The notes under the pieces are model-generated. The model saw only the letters and a list, made by a program, of their open reading frames with translations, had not been told where the DNA came from and searched no databases. Of a stretch of 64,000 bases of DNA, positions 1 through 7,931 are shown piece after piece (position 1 is the first letter of the stretch; the number at the start of each line of letters is the position of its first letter). The stretch is from NCBI RefSeq assembly GCF_022809125.1, contig NZ_JALGBI010000003.1, positions 434,001-498,000 on the forward strand, read 5' to 3'. The translations under genes were made by a program, and so were the position numbers. This DNA comes from Variovorax terrae. GTDB taxonomy: Bacteria > Pseudomonadota > Gammaproteobacteria > Burkholderiales > Burkholderiaceae_C.

Positions 1-231
1 AGCACGCTGATGATCAAGCTGATGGAGCGTTTCCCCATCATCGTCACCCTGGGTGCGGCCCTGATCGGCTGGGTGGGCGGAGAAACCATCGTCAGCGACG
101 TGCTGCTCAAGGACTACGCTGCGGCCAACCCGTGGCTGCACTACGTCGGCGCCGCCGCCGGCGCTGCCTTCGTGCTCGCAGCGGGCAAGCTGCTGCAGGC
201 GCGCGCCGAAAACACGGCGAAGGCCAGCTGA
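1..231 (+). CDS. TerC-family membrane protein, C-terminal part (5' end outside window)
   Basis: Only the last 76 codons are present; the frame is open to the left edge. The segment MIKLMERFPIIVTLGAALIG matches the same region of the complete TerC paralogue at 18315-19028 (KLVERFPIIIQLGAAVLA), and both end in two hydrophobic helices with a short polar tail. TerC/YjbE-type proteins are integral inner-membrane proteins implicated in Mn2+ efflux or metal homeostasis and in co-translocational metalation. A hairpin followed by a T-rich run lies downstream, so transcription probably ends here. The regulatory leader, if any, is outside the window. The family is fairly secure from similarity to the internal paralogue. 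Confidence 0.8.
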   Translation, partial: STLMIKLMERFPIIVTLGAALIGWVGGETIVSDVLLKDYAAANPWLHYVGAAAGAAFVLAAGKLLQARAENTAKAS

Positions 232-247
232 CTCTTTTGTTGCAGCT

Positions 248-293
248 CCCCGGCATCGCGCCGGGGCGACCGGCTCCACGAGCCGGTTCTTTC
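248..293 (+). terminator. Tandem hairpins, rho-independent terminator of the TerC gene
   Basis: Two stems follow the TerC stop. The first is CCCCGGC/GCCGGGG with a 5-nt loop (248-266). The second is ACCGGCT/AGCCGGT with a CCACG loop (269-287), followed directly by TTCTTTC. The second has the stem-plus-T-tract layout of an intrinsic terminator. Confidence 0.7.
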
Positions 294-506
294 ATGAAGC
301 CCGTGGCGCCTTCAGCCGGCCCCACGGGTGCTACTTATTTGCAACAGACCATCGAGCCCGTGTGACAAAGTCCCTTGTCCGCCACCAGCCTGTCTGTTAA
401 CGTCCACAGTCAGGAGTCTTGTACCCGCACGGTTTTGCCCTGTGGGCGCTAAATGCTGTGAAAACCAAGGATATTTTCGGTCAGCGATCTGGGCAAGGGG
501 CGGGAA

Positions 507-3341
507 TTGAGCACATCTTCATCAGCTAAACGCGGTCGATTCTGGCGCGCCGATTGGTTCGTCGGGGTGCTGATCGTGCTGGCGGTTGTCATCCTGCACC
601 AATCGACCGATTTCATCGGAACGCTGGAGCGGCGTTTCTACGACTTTGCGAGCACCAGCACCTCGCGGCAGCCCTCCGACCGGATCGCCGTCATCGCGAT
701 CGATGATCAGAGCGTTGCCAACATTGGCCGCTGGCCCTGGCCGCGCGACATCCATGCGCAGCTGATCGATCAATTGACGGCGGCCAAGGCCAAGACCATT
801 GTTCACACGGTGTTCTTTTTCGAGCCGCAGACCGATCGCGGACTGGTGTTCATCCGCAAGATGAAAGAAGCGCTGGGGCAGGCCGCCGATGCGGGAGGCC
901 CAGCCGGCGGAACCAACGAGCAGCTGTCCCGGGTGATTGCGGAGGCCGAGGTGGCGCTGGACACGGACGCCAAGCTGGCGGCCAGCATGAGCAAGGCCGG
1001 CAATGTGCTGGTTCCCTCGGTGTTCATGCTGGGTGAGCCGCAGGGCAAACCCGACCATCCGCTGCCTTCCTATGCGCTCAAAAGCGCCATCGATGAAACC
1101 AATGGGTTTTCGATGCCGGCCTTCAAGGGCCAGCAACCGATCGATTCCATCGGCAACGCTGCGGCCGGGATTGCCCATCTGAACCAGTTCCAGGACGTGG
1201 ATGGTGCGGTGCGGCAGGAGCCGTTGCTGGTGAACTACTATGGCAAGGCTGTGCCCTCGATGGCCCTGCTGGCGGCTGCCAAGAGCCTGAACCTGAGCCC
1301 GGGCGATATCAAGCTGAACGTGGGCGAATCGGTGCAGATCGGCAAACTGCGCGTCAAGACCGACGAGATGGCACTGATGCTGCCCCAGTTCTACAAGGGG
1401 CGCGACGGTCGGCCCGCATTTGCGGTGGACTCGTTCTACGACGTCCTGAGCGGCAAGATTCCTGCAGCCAAATACGCCGACAAGATCGTCATCATCGGCG
1501 CCACGGCGGCGGGCGTGGGCGTGCAGTTTCCGGTGCCCGGCTACCCGGCGCTGTCGCCGGCGGAAACCATTGCGCACATCACTTCCAGCATTCTGGGCGA
1601 GCACTTCATCGTGCAGCCCGGCTGGGGTCTCTGGGCGGCTTTCGGCGTCTTCCTGCTGGTGGCGGCCTACCTGATCGCCGCCCTGCCTCGCCTGTCGGCC
1701 GGCAAGGCGGCCCTCGTCACCCTGGTGCTGTTTGTGGCGTTGCTCGGCACCGAGTTCGGTCTGCTGTCGGGGGCGGCGCTGTGGCTCAAGTTCGTTTTTC
1801 CGGCGACCCTGCTGGTGATCGGCCACCTCGCCCTGACGACCAAGCGCTTCCTGGTGACCGAGGCGGGCAAGCTCAAATCCGACGAGGAATCGGCTGAAAC
1901 CAATCGCATGATGGGGCTGGCGCTGCAGGGGCAGGGGCAGCTCGACATGGCGTTCGACCGCTTCCGCCGGGTGCCGATGGGCGATGCGGTGATGGACAAC
2001 CTGTACAACCTGGCGCTGGATTTCGAGCGCAAGCGCCAGTTCAACAAGGCGCAGGCCGTCTACGAACACATGGCCGCGTACGACAAGGGCTACAAGGATC
2101 TGCAGTCCAAGCTCAATCGTGCCAAGAACCTGTCCGAAACCGTGATGCTGGGCGGTGGCGGGGCGCACCCCGGCGGCACCATGCTGCTGGATGGCGGGGC
2201 GGTCGAAAAGCCGATGCTGGGCCGCTACCAGGTCGAGAAGGAATTGGGCAAGGGGGCCATGGGCGTGGTCTACCTGGGGAAAGACCCGAAGATCGGCCGT
2301 GTGGTAGCCATCAAGACCATGGCACTGAGCCAGGAGTTCGAGGGCGAAGAACTTGCTGATGCGCGCGAGCGCTTCTTCCGGGAAGCCGAGACGGCTGGCC
2401 GCCTGCAGCATCAGAACATCGTGACGATCTTCGATGCCGGCGAAGAACATGATCTGGCCTATATCGCCATGGAGTTCCTCAAGGGCAAGGATCTGGTGGA
2501 TTTCTGCAAGGATGGCCAGTTGCTGCCCGTGCCGAAAGTCCTGTCCATCGTGGCGCGCGTGGCCGAGGCGCTGGCCTATGCGCATCGACAGAACGTGGTG
2601 CATCGGGACATCAAGCCCGCCAACATCATGTACGAGCTCGATAGCGACACGGTCAAGGTGACCGATTTCGGCATTGCGCGCATCACCGACTCCAGCAAGA
2701 CCAAGACCGGCCTGGTGCTGGGCACCCCGAGCTTCATGTCGCCCGAGCAGATCGCAGGCAAGAAGGTGGATGGTCGTTCCGACCTGTACTCGCTGGGCGT
2801 GATGCTGTTCCAGATGCTGGCCGGTGTCCTGCCGTTTCGAGGCGACTCGATGGCCGAACTGATGTACAAGATCGCCAACGAACCGGCGCCCGACATCCGG
2901 ATCATTCGCAGCGAATTGCCGGAACAGCTGGCCAACATCGTTGCACTGTCGCTGAACAAGCGACCCGAGATGCGCTACCAGGATGGAGACCAGTTCGCGG
3001 CCGATCTGCGCGCGGTTCTGACTTCCGCAGGCGTGCCGGCATCCCAGGCTCCTGCTGTGCATTCCTCGATGGCGGCGGCCGACAAGACGGCTGTTTTTGC
3101 CGTTCCTTCGGCGGAGCAGGGGCGAGCCCAGGCCGATCAAACGGCGGTGTTCTCCGCTTCTCCGGCTGGCACATTTGAAGCGACGGTAGTCGCCGCGCCT
3201 GCATCGTCTCCCGACTATGATCTGGGCCACAGGAGCGACGCGGGTGGAGCGGAAGCTTTTGAGAAAACTGTGGTGGCCCAGTCGCCGGTGCCGCAGAATC
3301 AGGGCCCCGCCGGTGCTGGACGCACCGATCTGGAGACGTAA
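507..3341 (+). CDS. CHASE2-domain transmembrane Ser/Thr protein kinase
   Basis: A 944-aa sensor kinase. An N-terminal TM segment (about residues 15-32) is followed by an extracytoplasmic CHASE2 domain (about 40-360), three TM helices (about 370-445), a short TPR-like helical stretch (about 460-530) and a Hanks-type kinase domain (about 573-840). Visible kinase landmarks are the Gly-rich loop LGKGAMGVV, VAIK (Lys603), HRDIKPAN (Asp701), DFG (720-722) and GTPSFMSPEQ. The low-complexity tail carries repeated Thr motifs (KTAVF, QTAVF, EATVV, EKTVV) that could be autophosphorylation or FHA-docking sites. The TTG start is chosen because AAGGGGCGGG lies just upstream and no early ATG exists. It heads a same-strand run with PP2C, FHA, cyclase and phosphodiesterase genes, so its products probably act together. 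Confidence 0.9.
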   Translation: MSTSSSAKRGRFWRADWFVGVLIVLAVVILHQSTDFIGTLERRFYDFASTSTSRQPSDRIAVIAIDDQSVANIGRWPWPRDIHAQLIDQLTAAKAKTIVHTVFFFEPQTDRGLVFIRKMKEALGQAADAGGPAGGTNEQLSRVIAEAEVALDTDAKLAASMSKAGNVLVPSVFMLGEPQGKPDHPLPSYALKSAIDETNGFSMPAFKGQQPIDSIGNAAAGIAHLNQFQDVDGAVRQEPLLVNYYGKAVPSMALLAAAKSLNLSPGDIKLNVGESVQIGKLRVKTDEMALMLPQFYKGRDGRPAFAVDSFYDVLSGKIPAAKYADKIVIIGATAAGVGVQFPVPGYPALSPAETIAHITSSILGEHFIVQPGWGLWAAFGVFLLVAAYLIAALPRLSAGKAALVTLVLFVALLGTEFGLLSGAALWLKFVFPATLLVIGHLALTTKRFLVTEAGKLKSDEESAETNRMMGLALQGQGQLDMAFDRFRRVPMGDAVMDNLYNLALDFERKRQFNKAQAVYEHMAAYDKGYKDLQSKLNRAKNLSETVMLGGGGAHPGGTMLLDGGAVEKPMLGRYQVEKELGKGAMGVVYLGKDPKIGRVVAIKTMALSQEFEGEELADARERFFREAETAGRLQHQNIVTIFDAGEEHDLAYIAMEFLKGKDLVDFCKDGQLLPVPKVLSIVARVAEALAYAHRQNVVHRDIKPANIMYELDSDTVKVTDFGIARITDSSKTKTGLVLGTPSFMSPEQIAGKKVDGRSDLYSLGVMLFQMLAGVLPFRGDSMAELMYKIANEPAPDIRIIRSELPEQLANIVALSLNKRPEMRYQDGDQFAADLRAVLTSAGVPASQAPAVHSSMAAADKTAVFAVPSAEQGRAQADQTAVFSASPAGTFEATVVAAPASSPDYDLGHRSDAGGAEAFEKTVVAQSPVPQNQGPAGAGRTDLET

Positions 3342-3350
3342 CCCGGGTAC

Positions 3351-4139
3351 ATGATGATTTACGAGTTTTGCACGAATACCGATCCGGGTCTCGCACGAGA
3401 GAACAATGAGGATTCCGTGACCTTCGATGGTCCTGCCCGGCTGGGGATCCTGGCGGACGGCATGGGGGGCTACAACGCCGGAGAAATCGCCAGCGGCATG
3501 GCAACCACGTTCATCAAATCGGAGATGGGGCGCTGGCTGTCCCAGGCCGGCAAGCACGCGAATGCCAAGGAGGTTCGGCGAGCCCTTGAGATCTGTGTCG
3601 AGAATGCCAACCGGTCGATTTTCAATGCGGCCAACTCCAATCCGCAGTACACCGGCATGGGGACGACGCTGGTGGTTGGCGTGTTCCAGGATTCGCGCCT
3701 GATGCTGGGCCACATCGGGGATTCGCGCTGCTATCGCCTGCGCGGCGATGAGTTCGCGCAAATCACCAAGGACCATTCGCTGCTGCAGGAGCAGATGGAT
3801 GCGGGGCTCATCACGCCCGAGCAGGCCGCGACCTCCATGAACAAGAATCTGGTGACGCGCGCGCTTGGCGTGGAAGACACGGTGCTGCTCGAAATCAACG
3901 AGCACCGCGTCGAGCCCGGCGATATCTACCTCATGTGCTCGGATGGCCTGTCGGACATGGTGAATGATCCGGGCATCGCGCAGATCCTGGTGGCCTCGAT
4001 GCCTCTGTCGCAGAAGGCGGTGCAGTTGATTCAGACGGCGAACGCCAATGGCGGGCGCGATAATATTTCCGTCTTGCTGGCGCAGGCCAGCATGGGGTCG
4101 CAGAAGCGCGGTTTGATCTCCAGGCTGCTAGGCAACTAG
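3351..4139 (+). CDS. PP2C-family Ser/Thr protein phosphatase
   Basis: A 262-aa soluble PPM/PP2C phosphatase, the usual partner that dephosphorylates a bacterial Hanks kinase and its substrates. Signature segments are RENNEDS near the N terminus, LADGMGG (Asp36-Gly37, metal site), GHIGDSRCYRLR, CSDGLSDMV and GRDNISVLL, which supply the acidic metal ligands. Length is typical for the Stp1/PppA type. The start (ATG ATG at 3351/3354) lies 10 nt after the kinase stop, so the two are almost certainly co-transcribed; the second ATG is equally possible. No TM segment is seen, so it should act in the cytoplasm on the kinase domain side of the membrane. Confidence 0.93.
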   Translation: MMIYEFCTNTDPGLARENNEDSVTFDGPARLGILADGMGGYNAGEIASGMATTFIKSEMGRWLSQAGKHANAKEVRRALEICVENANRSIFNAANSNPQYTGMGTTLVVGVFQDSRLMLGHIGDSRCYRLRGDEFAQITKDHSLLQEQMDAGLITPEQAATSMNKNLVTRALGVEDTVLLEINEHRVEPGDIYLMCSDGLSDMVNDPGIAQILVASMPLSQKAVQLIQTANANGGRDNISVLLAQASMGSQKRGLISRLLGN

Positions 4140-4189
4140 CAGCCCGGGATCATGTTTCCAAAAACAAGTTACAGAAACAGGAGTCGACC

Positions 4190-4843
4190 ATGCCGAAAAT
4201 GATCGTTTCGATCGACGGTGTCGTCATCAAAGAAGTGCAGTTGACCAAAGACCGTACGACGCTGGGTCGGCGGCCTTACAACGACATCGTGATCGACAAC
4301 CTGGCTGTCAGCGGGGAGCACGCCGTCATGCAGATGATGGGCAACGAGGTCTATCTGGAAGACCTCAACAGCACCAATGGCACCTACATCAATGGCAAGG
4401 CCGTCAAGAAGCAACTGCTGCAGAACAACGACACCGTTGAAATCGGCAAGTACAAGATCAAGTTCATGAACGAGGCCGCCGGGCCGACTTTCGAGAAGAC
4501 GATGGTCATCAAGGCGGGGGCTGCAGGCGTTGCACCGGCCCAGCCCGCTGCCGCGCCGGCGGCGCCGGTCGATGGTGCCGCCAGCAATGCTGCCATCAAG
4601 GTGTTGTCAGGCGCCGCCGCGGGGCGCGAAGTGCCCCTGGTCAAGGTGGTTACCACCATCGGCAAGCCCGGCGTCGCTGTGGCGGCCATCACCAAGCGGC
4701 CGCACGGTTTTGTGGTGGCTCACGTCGAGGGCGTCAACAAGCCGACGCTCAATGGCGCGCCGATCGGAGCCGAGCCGGTGACCTTGAAAAATGGAGATCT
4801 GCTGGAGCTGGCAGGAACACAAATGCAGTTCGTGCAGGCCTGA
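4190..4843 (+). CDS. FHA-domain protein with a second FHA-like C-terminal domain
   Basis: A 217-aa protein with a canonical N-terminal FHA domain (about residues 22-95): LGRRPYND, SGEHA (41-45), LNSTNGTY (59-66) and a beta-rich end. FHA domains bind phosphothreonine, so this is the natural reader of the upstream kinase. The linker contains FEKTMV (Thr104), nearly identical to FEKTVV in the kinase tail. After an Ala/Pro-rich linker, residues about 140-217 look like a second, degenerate FHA fold (IKVLSGAAAGREVPL, TTIGKPG, LNG, LKNGDLLELAGTQMQFV) without the Ser/Arg phospho-binding pocket. A good ribosome binding site (AGGAG, 4180-4184) supports the start. No T6SS genes, the classic partner of such proteins, occur in the window. 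Confidence 0.92.
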   Translation: MPKMIVSIDGVVIKEVQLTKDRTTLGRRPYNDIVIDNLAVSGEHAVMQMMGNEVYLEDLNSTNGTYINGKAVKKQLLQNNDTVEIGKYKIKFMNEAAGPTFEKTMVIKAGAAGVAPAQPAAAPAAPVDGAASNAAIKVLSGAAAGREVPLVKVVTTIGKPGVAVAAITKRPHGFVVAHVEGVNKPTLNGAPIGAEPVTLKNGDLLELAGTQMQFVQA

Positions 4844-4880
4844 GCAAGCCGTGCGCGATCACTGAGCGTCTCGGGGCCCC

Positions 4881-7130
4881 ATGGGATCTCTGTTCAAGCA
4901 TTGGCCCCGGATCGCGGTCACGCTGCTTCCACTGGTTTTTGTTCTGCTCCATGCCAGCGGGGTGCTGAAAATCGGCGTGCTGCAGCGCCTGGATGACATC
5001 ATTTACGACGGCCGGTTGCGGGTCACCATGCCTCGAACCCTGGATGACAGGGTGGTGATTGTCGATGTCGACGAGAAGAGCTTGGCCGAGGTCGGGCATT
5101 GGCCCTGGGGCCGCGACAAGCTGGCGAACCTGACCCATGAGCTGTTTGCACGACAGAAAGCGGCCATTCTCGGTCTCGACGTTCTGTTTGCCGAAGCCGA
5201 CGAAAGTTCGGGGTTGAAGAGCCTTCAGCAATTGGCGCAAGGGGAACTGCGCGATCAGCCGGGCTTCGCCGAGCGGCTGAGCCGGCTGCAGGCCGGCCTG
5301 GACTACGACGCCTTGTTTGCCAAGGCGCTGGAAAAGCGGCCCGTTGTTCTGGGCTACTACTTTACGAGCGACCGGGATGGCCGGACCAAGGGCGTCCTGC
5401 CCGCGCCGGTCATGCAGCGTGAAGCCCTGCAGGGCCGGCCGATCCGCTTCACGTCCTGGAATGGGTATGGTGCCAATATTGAACCGCTGGCCCGGGCGGC
5501 ACCGGTGGCGGGCTTCTTCAATTCCATCACGGATGGCGATGGGGTGGTGCGCTCCATTCCCTTGATTGCGGAATACGACGGGCAGTACTACGAATCGCTG
5601 TCCCTGGCCATGTTTCGCATGCTGGTGGGCTCCCCGCAAGTCGAGCCGGGTTTTCCGAAGGAGCGTTTTCTCAGCCGCACCTATCAGGGGCTGGAGAGCA
5701 TTCTGCTCAAGCAGGGGGGCAAGACGCTGGCCATCCCGGTGGACGATCGGGTGGCCACCCTGGTGCCATTTCGGGGGAGTGGAGGGGCCAGCGGCGGCTC
5801 CTACAGGTATATCTCAGCGGCCGATGTGCTGTCCGGGCGCTTGCCCGAGGCGAGCCTCAAAGACAGGATCGTCCTGCTGGGTACGACCGCGCCCGGTTTA
5901 TTGGATTTGCGCGTCACGCCCGTGGGGGAGACCTACCCCGGCGTCGAGACGCACGCCAATGTGATCTCGGGGCTGCTCGATGGAAAGATTTTCGTCAAGC
6001 CCGACTATGCCGTCGGCTTCGAGGTGGTCACCCTGGTGCTGGCCGGCCTGATACTGGCCTTCACCTTGCCACAGCTTTCAGCCCCCCGGGCCGTCATGCT
6101 GAGTGCGGCCGTTATTGCCGCCCAAGTGGGGTTGAATTTCTGGTTGTATCTGGGGTATGGCCTTGTTCTGCCGCTGGCCTCGGCGTTGCTGATGGCGCTG
6201 ACCGCGTTTGCATTGAACATGAGTTACGGCTATTTTGTAGAAAGCCGCTCCAAACGTGAACTCGCGAACCTGTTCGGCACCTATGTACCGCCGGAACTCG
6301 TCGATGAAATGGTGAAGGACCCCGACAGCTACAGCATGAAAGCGGCCAACAAGGAGTTGACCGTCATGTTCTGCGACATGCGTGGCTTCACCAAGATGTC
6401 CGAGCAGATGGAGCCGACGCAGCTTCAGGAACTGCTGAATGGTGTGTTCAGCCGCCTGACGGACCTGATCCGGGCCAATCGAGGCACCATTGACAAATAC
6501 ATGGGCGATTGCGTGATGGCTTTCTGGGGCGCCCCGGTGGATACGCCGAATCATGCGCATCTGGCCGTCAAGACGGCGATGGAGATGGCCCAGGCGGTCC
6601 GCAAGATCAATGAAGAGCATCGCGCGGCCGGTATTCCCGAAATCGGTATCGGCATCGGCCTGAACACGGGCACCATGTGTGTCGGCGACATGGGGTCGGA
6701 CATCCGCCGCAGCTATACGGTGATCGGTGATTCGGTCAACCTCGGATCGCGGCTGGAGGGGCTGTCGAAGGCGTATGGTGTCGATATCGTGGTGAGCGAA
6801 TCCACGCGCAAGCTGGCGCCTGATTTTGCCTGGCAGGAACTGGACAAGGTGCGTGTCAAGGGCAAGGAGCAGGCCGTGGCTATTTTCTGGCCCATGGCGC
6901 CGGCAGACCGCCTGGACAAGGAGCATGCAGCGGAACTCAGGACCTGGGCCGGGGCGCTCAAGTCCTACCGCGCCCAGGATTGGGATCCGTGCGACGTGCA
7001 ATTGCTCAATCTGCAGCGCATGAATGCGAAAAAATACCTTTACCAGCTCTATTCAGAGCGAGTAGCCTCGATGAGGTTGTTGCCGTTTGATCCTGGGTGG
7101 GACGGTGCGACCAACTTTGAAACCAAGTGA
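4881..7130 (+). CDS. CHASE2-domain class III adenylate cyclase
   Basis: A 749-aa membrane cyclase: N-terminal TM (about 8-26), CHASE2 domain (about 40-370), three TM helices (about 375-450) and a class III catalytic domain (about 485-660). Metal-binding Asp499 (VMFCDMRGF) and Asp543 (KYMGDCVMAFWG) are present, as are the transition-state residues Asn620 and Arg624 (VNLGSRLE). Lys539 and Thr613 at the base-recognition positions favour ATP over GTP, so the predicted product is cAMP. This assignment comes from known class III residue rules, not assay. It shares the CHASE2-3TM input architecture with the kinase two genes upstream, and the next gene is a putative cyclic-nucleotide phosphodiesterase 9 nt downstream. 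Confidence 0.92.
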   Translation: MGSLFKHWPRIAVTLLPLVFVLLHASGVLKIGVLQRLDDIIYDGRLRVTMPRTLDDRVVIVDVDEKSLAEVGHWPWGRDKLANLTHELFARQKAAILGLDVLFAEADESSGLKSLQQLAQGELRDQPGFAERLSRLQAGLDYDALFAKALEKRPVVLGYYFTSDRDGRTKGVLPAPVMQREALQGRPIRFTSWNGYGANIEPLARAAPVAGFFNSITDGDGVVRSIPLIAEYDGQYYESLSLAMFRMLVGSPQVEPGFPKERFLSRTYQGLESILLKQGGKTLAIPVDDRVATLVPFRGSGGASGGSYRYISAADVLSGRLPEASLKDRIVLLGTTAPGLLDLRVTPVGETYPGVETHANVISGLLDGKIFVKPDYAVGFEVVTLVLAGLILAFTLPQLSAPRAVMLSAAVIAAQVGLNFWLYLGYGLVLPLASALLMALTAFALNMSYGYFVESRSKRELANLFGTYVPPELVDEMVKDPDSYSMKAANKELTVMFCDMRGFTKMSEQMEPTQLQELLNGVFSRLTDLIRANRGTIDKYMGDCVMAFWGAPVDTPNHAHLAVKTAMEMAQAVRKINEEHRAAGIPEIGIGIGLNTGTMCVGDMGSDIRRSYTVIGDSVNLGSRLEGLSKAYGVDIVVSESTRKLAPDFAWQELDKVRVKGKEQAVAIFWPMAPADRLDKEHAAELRTWAGALKSYRAQDWDPCDVQLLNLQRMNAKKYLYQLYSERVASMRLLPFDPGWDGATNFETK

Positions 7131-7139
7131 GGGGCTGCA

Positions 7140-7931
7140 ATGAAAGTGCGCGTGCTGGGCTGCTCCGGTGCTATTGCCAAAGGTTGCCGAACCACCTCTT
7201 TCCTGATTGATGGCGAGGTTCTGGTCGATGCCGGCACGGGCGTTGGCGATCTCACGCTCGACGAAATGCGCGGCATCGACCATGTCATGCTCACGCACTC
7301 TCATCTCGACCATGTGGCCGCGCTGCCCCTGATGGTGGACGCGATCGCCGCGCAACGCACCACACCGCTGCAGATCCATGCCTTGGCGGGCACGATCGCG
7401 GCCCTCAAGGCCCACATATTCAACAACATCATCTGGCCTGATTTCAGCCGCATTCCGACCCCGGAGGCACCGTTCATCAGCTTCCACGAAATTCAAGTCG
7501 GACAGATCCTGCAGCTCAAGGGCAAACTGTTCGAGGTGCTGCCGGCCGTCCATACCGTGCCCGCCGTCGGCTACGCCGTGACCCAGGGGCGAGGCTGCTG
7601 GGTTTTCACTGGGGATACCGAGCGCAATCCGGCGTTCTGGCGGCGGGTCAACCAGCTCAACGTGGCCATGCTGGTCATCGAGACGGCGTTCAGCAACAGG
7701 GAGCAGGAGCTCGCGCACCGCAGCCTGCACCTGTCTCCGCATGCCCTGGCAGATGAGCTCGATTTGATTGGCAAGGGGAAGAACTACCCTATCTACATCA
7801 CCCACACCAAGCCTGCGGAGACCGAACTGATCATGGCCGAGATCCAGCGGTTTGATCAGACCCAGCCGTTTGGGCCCAATGTGACCCATGACATCCGCTG
7901 GCTGCGGGCAGGTCAGGAGTTCGAACTATGA
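7140..7931 (+). CDS. Metallo-beta-lactamase-fold hydrolase, likely class II cyclic-nucleotide phosphodiesterase
   Basis: A 263-aa protein of the metallo-beta-lactamase fold. The metal motif is THSHLDH (His53, His55, Asp57, His58), followed by HTVPAVGY, FTGDTERNP, a conserved LSPHAL and a C-terminal ITHTKP. The Ser before the second His and the overall layout resemble class II 3',5'-cyclic-AMP phosphodiesterases (yeast Pde1 / bacterial CpdP group) rather than glyoxalase II or RNase Z. The position directly after a class III cyclase gene supports a role in cyclic-nucleotide breakdown. The stop overlaps the start of the next gene (ATGA), indicating translational coupling. Function is inferred; another phosphodiester or ester substrate is possible. 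Confidence 0.8.
   Translation: MKVRVLGCSGAIAKGCRTTSFLIDGEVLVDAGTGVGDLTLDEMRGIDHVMLTHSHLDHVAALPLMVDAIAAQRTTPLQIHALAGTIAALKAHIFNNIIWPDFSRIPTPEAPFISFHEIQVGQILQLKGKLFEVLPAVHTVPAVGYAVTQGRGCWVFTGDTERNPAFWRRVNQLNVAMLVIETAFSNREQELAHRSLHLSPHALADELDLIGKGKNYPIYITHTKPAETELIMAEIQRFDQTQPFGPNVTHDIRWLRAGQEFEL

Noticed and set aside
522..3905. A 1127-codon minus-strand open frame opposite the kinase and phosphatase genes
   Set aside because: Composition (His/Arg/Gln-rich, no domains) is that of an antisense shadow in GC-rich DNA. The plus-strand genes have complete catalytic motifs.
3351..4843. Type VI secretion regulatory locus (PpkA/PppA/Fha)
   Set aside because: The trio resembles T6SS post-translational regulators, but no T6SS structural gene is present. 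Neighbours are a cyclase and pilus genes.
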